A DNA stretch of 64,000 bases from the NCBI RefSeq assembly GCF_042242105.1, contig NC_092027.1, positions 12,747,721 to 12,811,720 of the forward strand. The letters are read 5' to 3'. How positions within the stretch are numbered: position 1 is the first letter of the stretch; each line of letters begins with the position of its first letter. Shown here one piece after another: positions 1 to 11,100 of the stretch. Source of the DNA: Pempheris klunzingeri. Lineage: Eukaryota > Chordata > Actinopteri > Acropomatiformes > Pempheridae. Below the pieces are notes generated by a model that searched no databases, was not told where the DNA came from, and saw only the letters and a program-made list of their open reading frames with translations. Made by a program: the position numbers and the translations under genes.

Positions 1-3000
1 CTCAAGGATACATGCATTGTGATAAATGTTCTTATCTAGAGAGAGTGTGCACATTTGGTTTTGTCTGTGTCATGTTGGCATTAAGTATATTTCATCCAGC
101 ACCGTTTGTGTCAGGGCAGGGACGAGAAACAGAACACACAGACAAAAAGCAGAGCTTCAGTTAGGCTGAGTTTGGCCTTCAGCTGAGGAATGTCGGGGGA
201 AATTCTTTACTTACTTTATTACTTTTGTACTGCTTTGTCTTGACATAGAGTAACACCCTGACTGTGTTAGCACCCAAGTGTTAACAATGTCTGCAGCTTG
301 CTGCTCTCGTCTGATAAAACTATTGCTGTGACGTTGTTTGACTTTATCTGTCTGTTTGACCTTTGCTTGTGTGAACCAAATAAACATCAAAAACTAACTA
401 AGTGTTTTCCATCAGACTTTCTTACCAAACAGTTTCTTACAAATTTCCACCACAAGGAACACGAGACAGTCTGATTGTAGTAAACAAGCCACCGCACATA
501 GATACCCTAAATGTCATTCATCATTCACACCATGAATTTGAAAAGTAGTCAGTGACTGAATACAAATTACATGGCAGTTTTGTAATGATGCAATCCATTG
601 GATTACAAAAAATATAATCTAATTTGACTACTTTTGGATTACTTCATTATAAACATTGAAAATATTGTGTCCTATGTTTAATAAATAGACACAGCCGCAA
701 AAATTTGACTTCCATAAATATTCTTTTCTCTTTTAAATCATCACTATGCTCAACATATTCAACATTTACAGAAAACTCAAATAACAAAAACAGCACTGGC
801 ACAAACTACAGGTGTACTGTAGGTATCCTACAGCATGTGAGTGCTGTGACTTGTGCAAATGTGTTTTGTGTAAGTGATGGTGATATTGGCAGGAATGGAC
901 AGCTGTTTTGGAGGGACTGCTGCTGCTTGAGCTCTCTTGAGTTGTTTTTTTACCCCCCACCACAAAGTGGTGCACTTGTGTAAGAGACCCTGCGTGTCAA
1001 ACACGCTGTTCGTGAGTTAATAGCAGCATAATCTTAAAACTGCCATATTTTAAAGGCTTGATCAAAATGTAGTCAAGTGATCCTGATGTAAATGCACATT
1101 TATCCCATATTGCATAATGTCCATTTTGTTATTTCATATTATTGTTAATGTTGTTTTATACATAAATATGGTAAAAAGACTGAGTAATTTTCCAGGAATG
1201 ATCTGTGCAAAATGGAATATTGTGTTTTTAGAAGGACCAGACACACACGCACAGGCCTGACTGTGATATGAACTCTCATTCTTATTATCGTACTTGGCTC
1301 AGATAAGGGGATGTGTCTACATGTGTCTACATTCTTAATCCATTCTACTTCAGACAAAGCACATATTCAGTAATTCAGATCATTTATGTATCTTGGTCAT
1401 GCAAATCACATATTGTAGCCCTTTCACACAAGTTAATAATAGACCTAAATGGAAGTGTAGGCAAACTTTGTTGGCAAAGTCCTTTTAACTATGACTCATT
1501 AGGAAATCAATGGGGGTAAAATATCTCTTTGCATTATGATTGTAACACTTAAGAAGTAAACTGTGTTTTAAGGCTTGTTGTCATAATGAAGCATGAATAA
1601 TTCAGACCTATGTTTTGCTAGATGTGCTACATGCAGCATAATGAATCTCTATGTGAACAAGAAGCAGGGACAGCTGTGCCAGTTTCCCCTAATATGAGAA
1701 ACAAGTATTCATCAATCATCACCTCTGCACCATAATGGAGTTGTTTTGTGTGAAACACATGCCTGTCCTTGCACTTTTTCTGAGTAAAACTCTGATCCAT
1801 AGCGTCTACAATATACTGAGTTATATATGATTTTATGTGAGGCATTAAAAGCACCAGGCATGTGGAGGAGGATAGGCAAGACATGACAGCCTGACCCTAA
1901 AATGAAACATGCTGCAGAAATGCCCTCCCTCCTTCCTCTACTCCCACCATTACTTTTATACTACTCTCAGTAACTGTGTGTAAATCTCTCAAGGGCAGGA
2001 AGAAAGCCCAGAAAGATCATCAATCTACCAGAGACGCTCTCTGTATGAAATGAACACAACAGACCAGTGAATACAACACATTTGTTTCATTCAGCATTTA
2101 TGGTCCTAACCAAACTGCAAACCATGACGTACGGTTGAAAACGATCAAAAAATGCCTTTCAGAAATTGGAAAAGCTTGGGAAATAAAAAATAAATATATC
2201 AGAATCGTGCTGACTTAGTTGGAAATATTATTAAAGGAATTCCAGACTTAATAGCTATAACTTGGGGATTCTTAATCCCCCAACATCACAACACTGTCAT
2301 GGCCACTGGTGGGTTTCATGTGGGGTGAGAAATCTGACCAGTCTGCCAGACTACATAAGACATTTTATTCATAACTGAATGCTGCTGAGACTGTGTTTGG
2401 ATTACATGGACAGTTTTCATAATCCCCGTTTCCTTTAGTATTTAGATACTAAACTTAAGGAACCACATTGTGAAAATACTGCACTACAAGTCTTGCACTC
2501 AAAAGTAAACGTATTATTAATATTACATGTTATAAGAATCCCCATCCAGCTCGCGAATTGTCAGACAGAATAGCACTCGAGGGCATGCTCTGCAACGGTG
2601 TGTAGCCTCATATCTACAAGGATATCCATTCAAGGACAAGAAGACCTGAATAACCAAAATGTCTTCCGCCTCACGCCAGTAGATGATCACACGATGTGTG
2701 AAAGCTATACCCACAACTCCCATTATAAAAACACATGGCATTGTATAAAATCATGTTTGCAGTCTCTCCCGTGAGAAATGTGTTTCTTTAAAAACTTTTC
2801 ACGAGCTCAGAAAAATTGCTATTTTCAGCTTTGTGACGATACATTTTCCAGCTAATGCCACAAGGGTTTTTAAAACACTAACAGGTAGGAAGAAAGACCC
2901 AAATAGACATAAACAGAATAAACAGAAATATAAATAGAAAAAAACACTTAATTTTTCAGTGTATCTGGATGCTCTTACGACATTCAGACATTTATTTATG

Positions 3001-3289
3001 AAGAAAATATACAAATATAAACACTCAACAGAAAATCTCCATTTACAGATATTTTATTAATATGAATATAAAAAAATAGAGTAGAGGATGTGTAACAGAT
3101 GACAACTGATTTTCTTTTTAACAATCTGCAATAACTTTTTCAAACGTTCACCAACTTATCCTTCATATTTAAAGGTATAAACACATAACACACACACACC
3201 TTTTTAAAAATGAAAAGAACTGATAACAAAATAAAATCAGCACACGAGGAGCAACAAAACTATGTTTTCCCTTTAACTGCTGCAGTGAA
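1..3289. other. Gene-free left flank
   Basis: No exon or recognisable transposon could be supported here. The open frames are short, overlap on both strands and lack family similarity. An AATAAA at about 379-384 on the plus strand could be the polyadenylation signal of a gene lying to the left of the window, but nothing else supports this. Confidence 0.5.
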
Positions 3290-3905
3290 ATACTTTCAAT
3301 TTAACAGTATACTTTTTGTGAAAATAGAACTGTCCACTATTTGAAAAGGAACACTTGAGCTTGAACATTTATTAGTATCAAGATGCCAATTGAAAAATTA
3401 AGTGGGGAAAATACCAAACAGGAATGTTTTTGGTACAAAAAGATGGTGTGCAGCAGCTCCAGATGATAAACACTGATAAGGTGAGGTGGGGGGTAAGTGA
3501 TAATGGAAATGTATTGTCTCTTTCACCATCCAGATAAAATGATAAGAAGCAGGAGCTGTTTTTATACTCACACATAAAATTTATTTATTATATAAAAAGA
3601 AAAAAAATTTAAATCACTAAAATATTTTACCCTTCAATTGGCATGGTGAGAAATCTGTTCCGGATGTTAAGCACTAGATTAAGATGTTAGCCACATATCT
3701 AAATTTAAATATTGCTCTATATTTGCTTCTAATAACCACGTTTTTAAAGCGGCATGTCAAGTGACTACTGCTGTACATCCGTTAAATGGCAAATGCTTTG
3801 ACTGTTGGCCCGAGGAGGATGGTGAAGGACTGAAGGATGGAGGTAAACTTGTCACCATGTTGTGGTTGTTGTGCATTGGAACAGGTGTTGTAGTGATGTG
3901 TCTTT
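3290..3905 (-). pseudogene. Degenerate copy of the last exon and 3' UTR of the zinc-finger gene
   Basis: This stretch is a diverged direct copy of about 6,165-6,775, the 3' UTR and final coding codons of the large minus-strand gene. Read on the minus strand, about 3,895-3,800 still encodes the same C-terminal signature (TTPVPMHNNH, then a Pro/Ser-rich end and GQQ). The codon after the last Gln is TCA where the functional copy has TGA, so the frame runs on for about 14 more codons. The copy has no upstream exon of its own, so it is most likely a segmental duplicate rather than a working terminal exon. Confidence 0.75.
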
Positions 3906-4769
3906 TGCTCTGCAGTGCTTTATGTTAGCTTCCACTTCACAACAAAAACAAGTGACAAGAGAGAGGGAAAGATGTTAAGGTGGTTCAGGCAGGCAGGATG
4001 CAGACATCTGTCAGATGTAAAACAAATGCCGACAGTAATAAACAGTAAAACGACAGTAATAAACTAAAGAATGAGGGAGAGCTAGAGGTCAGAGGTCAAA
4101 ATGCCACAACCCAGACAGAGATGAGACCGCTAAATGAGCAGCAACAGCCACATGTATGGGACCAATGTTAGTCAACACAGATTGTGAACCATTTACTAAT
4201 CTTGCCACTCGCTGTGGCTTAAGAGAAGAGCCATTAAAGTCGACCAAGAGGTTCCTCAAAAAAGGTTTGTGGGGAAGGATCAAATGAGGAACCACCCCCA
4301 GAGGAAGGGACATCAGCAGGGACAGTCCCACCATATGCGATCTGCATATGGTGGGACTGTCCCTGCTTGCATACTATAATTGGGAAACAGGTACATGGGA
4401 AAGAAGTGAAGCCTGAGAGGTGGATAATAGGGGCAATTTTAGTAATAATGGGAGTGTTCATGTTTGCCATCCCAGACAGCTCAATTGAAAAACCAAAAAC
4501 AGAGCAGCAACAATAGGTAGAACATGAACTAGCAACAGGAATAGTGGCAACAATGCAGGAAAGATACCACTTAACAGAGCAAGTGAGCTCAAACATCTAA
4601 GATCAAATGTACATGACCAGACGCTGACAATGATAACAAGTCACCCTATTGTAATGGAAAAATGCTGCAATGATAGTTAGTTGTTGATGACCTTTGAAAG
4701 CAGACACTTATGCATATCTGCCCTGCAACAGACTTCTAAGAAAGAGGTCATGACCGGGACAGGAAAGTA
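3906..4769 (+). other. Unclassified stretch, possible retroelement remnant
   Basis: No host exon is visible. A short plus-strand frame ending near 4,516 holds one hydrophobic, membrane-like run followed by a polar tail and a stop. Because an LTR-like end follows directly, this may be the decayed 3' part of an endogenous retroelement; that is inference only. An inverted repeat around 4,320-4,365 (the halves read ACAGTCCCACCATATG and its complement) forms a perfect short hairpin. Confidence 0.3.
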
Positions 4770-5161
4770 TGCTGAATAGAAGTGTGAAGTCGAATGGCTA
4801 GAAGACAGGAAGGTTATCTAAGGTAACGGTTATCTTGCTTCATGTCTATATATACATATATAGACATATATGTGCTATGCTTTACTGAGTTTTTTATGAT
4901 AATGCTTATGCTCACAGTTTCTTGGAATTGGGGGTAGACTTAGCCCCCCCATGTTAGATGAGAAAGAAACTGTTGGCACCAATGGAACGACCTACTGCTA
5001 TAAGAATCTGTCTGTTACCTCTTTGTGTCAGTCGACTCCTTCACTCCCTTGTAGTGTGGATGACTTGACTCTCTTGCAAGATAATTTGATAATAAAGAAT
5101 TCAGTTTGCTTCACATTGCACCGAGCTTGGTCTTATTCCATATAAGCGATTTTCCACAACA
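4770..5161 (+). mobile_element. LTR-like sequence
   Basis: The right end reads TTTCCACAACA, the usual CA end of an LTR. AATAAA-type signals near 5,090 precede it by about 70 bases, as in an R-U5 region. The left border was not found and is approximate. No second copy occurs in the window, so the assignment rests on structure alone. Confidence 0.4.
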
Positions 5162-5776
5162 CTATCCACGGACAATGTCAGGAATGATGGTGGTGTTGGT
5201 GCAATGTTCAATCCGCAAATGTATGGACGTTTAGTTGCATAAAAGTTTGCTAAAAAGAGAAGCCCTCAGATTAGTGAAGCCTTATACCAAAAGGCGTAAG
5301 CTAGAAGCGTTTAAACATTAGGATTGGAAACAAATTAGTTTCATCAGTGGATGTACTATTCAGACAGACAAGTGAGCAAGTACTCTGTCAGTCTCTTAGG
5401 ATTGTGACATGTGATGCCAGAGATAATCCCCCCCCTCCCTTTACCTGAGGCAGCAGGAGCTCCACAGGCAACAAACGTGTGAGTAACCAAGGCAACCTAC
5501 TACGAATCCAAGTGCAGAACCGTGTACTACCAGGCCACCTGCCTGACGCAGAAGCCGTTGTGGAACACTACAGACGCCGGGATGGCCCCTCGCGGCCCCA
5601 GCTCACCTGAATAAAATCATTGGTGTGGTAACTCCCATATTGCCACATATGCTCATGAGCACACATAATCACTGGACACTGGAGAATCATTAGGCACTAG
5701 AAATCTGTAGGTACTGGATGTTTTGTGAGCTCTGTAATCAGCATACTCACGGTGTGATACAAATTGTCATGGTCAC
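5162..5776 (+). other. Unassigned stretch between LTR-like sequences
   Basis: Mostly featureless. At about 5,500-5,611 a short plus-strand frame rich in Cys and Tyr is open up to a TAA. It lies between two LTR-like sequences and could be a scrap of retroelement coding sequence. Too short to name. Confidence 0.3.
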
Positions 5777-5987
5777 TGTAAGAAGGTTTTTCTCATGTAA
5801 CATGCTGCAGGAACTTGTGTCATAAATGGTATACATGTCAACCTGGACAAGTGGTCAGTCCAAGGAAAGATCAAGTCCATCTTGGGGCATCCCCTCACAT
5901 ACCTGAAACCAGATATTGCTAGCAGAATCCTATATATGTGGACGCTTTGCTCTGTATTCCTTAGTCTCATCTATGCTTGTGGTGTTA
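5777..5987 (+). mobile_element. Solo LTR fragment, family 3 (5' part)
   Basis: Strongly similar to the complete solo LTR at 51,510-51,850 and to 28,715-29,054: they share TCTCATGTAACATG, ACCTGAAACCAGATATTGCT and CCTTAGTCTCATCTATG. Similarity stops at about 5,987, where family 2 sequence starts, so this copy is cut off or recombined. Confidence 0.75.
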
Positions 5988-6154
5988 GACTCTGCTGATT
6001 TTGGGCTATAAATGAAGGGACCCTTGCATTGCGTGTTAGAACTGTTCAGGATTTGATCTTGTTCAAGTCTCGGGCTTTGTTGTCGACAATAAACCTCTAC
6101 TGTGCTGAATCCTGAAGTCTCCTGGTTCAAGTTGGGGGTCTCCCTCCCACAACA
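5988..6154 (+). mobile_element. Solo LTR fragment, family 2 (3' part)
   Basis: Matches, in opposite orientation, the sequence at 44,883-45,135. Shared features are GGGCTATAAATGAAGGGACC (a TATA-like box), GTCGACAATAAACCTCTACT (a poly-A signal) and the terminal CTCCCTCCCACAACA. The junction with family 3 at about 5,988 suggests nesting or recombination of two LTR types. Confidence 0.75.
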
Positions 6155-6664
6155 ACAAGAAAATAGAACTGGCCACTATTTGAAAAGGAACATTTGAGCT
6201 TGAATATTTATTAGTACCAAGATGCAAATTCAAAAATTAAGTAGGGAAAACACCAAACAGGAATGTTTCTGGTACAAAAAGGTGTGTGGCAGCTCCAGAT
6301 GATAAACACTGATGAGGTGAGGTGGGGGGTAAGTGATCATGGAAATGTATCGTCTCTTTCACCATCCAGATAAAATGATAAGAAACAGGAGCTTATAAAC
6401 ACATAAAATTTAATATAAAAAAGAGAAACGGTGAGAAATCTCTTCCTTACTTCGTCTAGTGCTTAACATCCTGTACAGCTTTGCACTGATGAAGATGTTA
6501 GCCACATATCTAAACTTAAATACTGTTTATTAGAAGCAAATATAGAGCAAAAGTCACTTGACATGCCGGTGTAAAAACATGGTTATTTGCAGGGTTTAAC
6601 AGGTGCTTCCATGAGTGGTGGTGCCAGGGAGCTACAGAAAAAAACTCTCCTGGCTGGCAAATGC
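6155..6664 (-). other. Probable 3' UTR of the large zinc-finger gene
   Basis: Lies just downstream (minus strand) of the TGA at 6,665-6,667. TTTATT on the plus strand (about 6,207 and 6,525) gives candidate AATAAA signals for minus-strand transcripts. The whole stretch is duplicated at 3,290-3,800. Confidence 0.5.
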
Positions 6665-8127
6665 TCACTGTTGGCTGGAGGAGGATGGTGAAGGACTGAA
6701 GGGTGGAGGTAAACTTGTCACCATGCTGTGGTTGTTGTGCATTGGAACAGGTGTTGTGGGGATGTTTTTGTTCGGGTCAATAAACCATGGTGAACTGCTG
6801 GAGTGAACTGCTGGAGTAACAACTGGAAAGACGCCCAAGCAGGCCGCCTCATTGGTCGCTCTGCCATCTCCAGCAGCCACAGCAGTTCTTGTCCATGAGG
6901 GGTACTGCTGCTGCAATAGCGTCTGCTGCTGCATCAGCTGCTGCTGCTGCTGCATTAACTGCTGCTGCTGCATCAGTTGCTGCTGCTGGATAAACTGCTG
7001 CTGCTGCATCAGCTGCTGCTGCATCAGATGCTGCTGCTGCATCTCCTGGCTCACCCATCCTGGGATGGCTTGAGTTGCTAAGTTGTGTCCAAAGTGGTTT
7101 GCTTCCTGCTCTGGGTAAATCTGGCCTGGGTAACGTCCCGTTGTAGCGTACCCTTCATGCTGGTATAAACTCCCAGTGTGTGTGGCAGGATTAACTGGTG
7201 TTGTGTAACCTGCAACAGCCCCAGAGGAAAGATTTGCAACACAAGACGTTTGGCTGTACTGACTATAACCTTCAGAAGACGCTTCACTCAGAGTGTCACT
7301 GGGGCTTTTTGTGACAGCGGAGAAACTCTGAGCCACCTTACTGTCTCTCTTCACCCCAGTGTGGTGCTGTCCATTAGAGGCATCCATGACGTGCTGGTTA
7401 TTGGGGTCGGGCCTGGCAGTTACGATGGCGTTAATGGGCCACTGACAAACCCCAGTGCTGTCGGTCTCTGTGTTACTGAGCGGCTGTGGTATCTGACCTG
7501 GGTTATGGTTGGTGGTCACACAGAAGGGACTAGGCTTAAACTGGCTCGCATTTCCAACGATGTTCTGGGCATTGACATCTCTCTGGTGTTGTGGGTCACT
7601 GTTGTCAGCAATGCTGGCAGGAAGTTGCATGGTACCGACTGCTTTGGCTTCAGGTGCTCTGAACAACTGGTTGTCCCTCGTTAAATGGCCCTCAACTGAA
7701 GAGCTGTTGGCTGCGACAACTAAATTGTCATTAGGGGTGACGTGTGTTTCCAGAGATGAAACAGCTCTTCTTTTCCAGGGTGGTAGGCCATTATCTCTGG
7801 GTGACACTGACAGAGTTTGAGTGGTTTCAGGACCAACAACAGAGGAAGGTGGGGAGTCTGAGTGCACCTCTGCCTGCAACTTGAGGATAGGCCTCTGGTG
7901 CTGAGAGACTGGTGGTCTGACTTCTGGCTGCACAGAAAGGCTCCTGCAGTTCTCCTGGGGACTAAGACATGCACCAGACTCAGGAAGAGGAGAGACAACA
8001 GGATAAGGCTTTGCGGACACACTGTAGTGGTCAAAGATATTGATGGAGTCAAACAAAGAAGAGTCTGGAGTCCTCTGGATGTGACCAGTCTCTTCCAAAT
8101 GACGTTTTTCTGTTTCTTGTCTTGCTT
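6665..8127 (-). CDS. Last coding exon: disordered, Gln/Met-rich C-terminus
   Basis: A 1,463-nt exon, entered in phase 1 through the acceptor at 8,128-8,129, encoding 486 residues and a stop. The first two thirds are Ser/Thr/Pro/Asn-rich and look disordered. They are followed by a Tyr/Gly-rich part (about 7,070-7,290), a Gln tract broken by Leu-Met and Phe-Ile pairs, and a Pro/Ser-rich end. Such tails are common in transcription and RNA-granule proteins, but no domain is recognised. An antisense frame at 7,178-7,684 is a by-product. Confidence 0.8.
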
Positions 8128-11100
8128 CTAAGAGACACAGTGGAGATGAAATTAGAGAACACAAGTAAAAAAAGCATTTGTTTATTGCAGAATAGAAAAA
8201 GGTAATTATGCCCAATGAGCCCAATTTTGAGTCGTTGATAAATATAAGAAATGACTTCCAGTGATGTCTAATGCAAGTGCGAAGTGCAAAATATGTAGAT
8301 AAACTGTGCTTACATACATATAAATAAAAGATGATGTTAAGCCATACCAGTTTCTAGTTGGCTGGTAATACAAGTCATACATTTCTATGGGTTAGACAAA
8401 CTCAATTACACGTTACACTATTATTCAAACTACAGTACAGGCCAAAAGTTTGGACACACCTTCTCATTCAATGCGTTTTCTTTATTTTCATGACTATTTA
8501 CATTGTAGATTCTCACTGAAGGCATCAAAACTATGAATGAACACATGTGGAATTATGTACTTAACAAAAAAGTGTGAAATAACTGAAATTTCTTTTCTGA
8601 AATTTCTCTTGAAGCTCATCAATAGAATGCCAAGAGTGTGCAAAGCAGTAATCAGAGCAAAGGGTGGCTGCTTTGAAGAAACTAGAATCTAAGACATGTT
8701 TTCAGTTATTTCACACTTTTTTGTTAAGTACATAATTCCACATGTGTTCATTCATAGTTTTGATGCCTTCAGTGAGAATCTACAATGTAAATAGTCATGA
8801 AAATAAAGAAAATGCATTGAATGAGAAGGTGTGTCCAAACTTTTGGCCTGTACTGTATATTTTCCATAAATCATTTATTACTGGCTGGAACTCTGAGCTA
8901 CTTTTGGTGAATTAGGATTAAAGAAAAACCTACAAGAGGTTGCAGTTATTTTGTGAGCTTTTGAGCAAATCTTTTAGTGGAGTTGACCTCAACCTGTGGA
9001 AAAAATGTAAATATATAAAAAATCCCACCATTGTCACTTCTCTGGTCTGTCTCAAGAGCCATTGTTGAATGCATCTCTGTGGGAGGAGATTCCTCTCGAC
9101 TGTGCCAGACCTCAGGTTCCTGGTCTGGGCAACAGAAACCAAAATTCATAGTTCATACCCATATTCTGCCTGTTCTGCCACTTTAGTTACACTGTTTATC
9201 ACAATGAGTGTTAGGAAATAGAAAATGTGCAGACACGCTTATGTTAATACATTTTCATGTTTTTATGTTAGTACATTTATGCTTTATTATCATGAAGTTT
9301 TAGCCTGATGCAGGACTGTGTAATAGTTGCTGTGACTTTTACACAGACCAAAGAGATGTGTGTTGGTGTAGGATGTATCAGACTGTGCTTGCATTCTTGA
9401 GATAAAGAAGAGTTCGAGAAGGCCTTGAACAGTGAGAAGTCAGCGTACCTGTGCTTCCCACCAACCGCCCCTGCAAGGAGGAGAGGGAGCAGGGTGCGGC
9501 GGAGGACCTTTGCTTATACATGTTACATATATGCTTGAAAGACACTGAGACCGCTCAGTGCAGATGTAAATCCTTGCCTGTATTCTTTGCTTGCTGCAAG
9601 TAAAATTTTGAACTGAGATCTGTGTCTCTGGGAGTTTATCTTGTGTGTTGGGAAATTAATGGTATGAACTAACAGCGAAAATACAGTTCTTGTTTTACAA
9701 ATAATTTCCTGACAATGAGAAAAAACAAAATCCTGGGACTGGGCTAATGGGACTCACTCACCCATTCGCTGTGGAGCACTGGTGAGTTGACAAGGGGCCC
9801 TCAGTTTCTGCTTTTTCTTGATGTTTTGCACCATTTCTAAAGCTATGAAAAGCAAACAATACAGTTGGTACTAATTACCGAATATTACCATAGACCATGT
9901 CCCGTGAAAAGTTTCAAATGGAGCGTACTGCTACCTTCGCTGAATGGAGCTGCCCGAATGGAATAATACAACTCCTCTCCCAGCAGTATACCCTGTGCGG
10001 AGAGAACAAGGTAACAGTTAGCATAGTAGATGTGTATTTCCACTGTATTACCTCAACTTGTTTTTGGCAAATGAAACATAATTGTGAAATTTTAAACCTA
10101 ATTTAACCAACATGAATTATAAAATGTCTTTATGTGCTTATCAAAAAGACAGTTAATATGTTGAACACATCGTCGGCCACTGCTCAGGAGACTTTCAGGG
10201 CTGAGATGAAAAGTTGCCTACGTTTATTCGTCAGCTGAGGAATTCATGAGACAGTCATGTGACAGAAGTTGCCACACATATATACCCAAACTGTAGATTT
10301 ACCATTAACCTTAACATCTGTGGAACTAATCTACTTTTTATTCATCAACCAGGCAAGACTTTTACTCTCTAAATGCCAACACAAGATGTGTTAAACCGTG
10401 ACCGTAGGTTGAACATCAACAAATTTCACATCACAACTTTCTTCACAGAGGCACAGTTTCTTAGCCTAGCAGTCATATCTTGCCCAAATGGCCCCAAGGA
10501 TGTTTGAGATAACATGCATGATACATGGAACCAATAGGGTTACCTGTGCATCCATCTTCTGAGAACGCTCCTGAATTGACATCCGCTGGGCAAAGTCATT
10601 TAAAGTGTTCACTTTCATCTTATGATGGATCTCAGCCTCACAGTCAGGGTACTGTCTCAGCTGAAAGGCATGCATATCATATCATTACATAAAAAAAGAA
10701 AATGTCAATGTTTTTGTTGTTTTCAAGGTTGTCATTGCATTATTGGGGCACCACTCACCAAGTATTTGAGCTGGTGCTCATTGCTGATCATGTGTTGACA
10801 GATGTCACCGAGGGAGAGCGTCTCTCTGCAGCTCTCACACAAGAAAAATGGTTTGAGAGAAATTCCTCGACACTCCCACACAGATCTCAGACCTGATGAG
10901 GAAACGCTGTCTTCAACACATTGTATGCTTTTGCGAAATTAAATTAAAAAATGGGAGTAAAAACAGCTTGTTGTGTAAGGACGGACACGCCCACCTATAA
11001 TTGGTGCATTGCCCAGTCCCTTCACAGTCAAGTATCTGGACAAATGACTGCAGCCCTGAGTTCTCTCCCCTGTGACAGTCAAAATAATAAATTAATGCAT

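Noticed and set aside
7178-7684. 168-codon plus-strand frame
   Set aside because: It lies wholly antisense to the last exon of the zinc-finger gene, whose frame is much longer and ends in a conserved, duplicated C-terminus; the antisense frame is a by-product of its composition.
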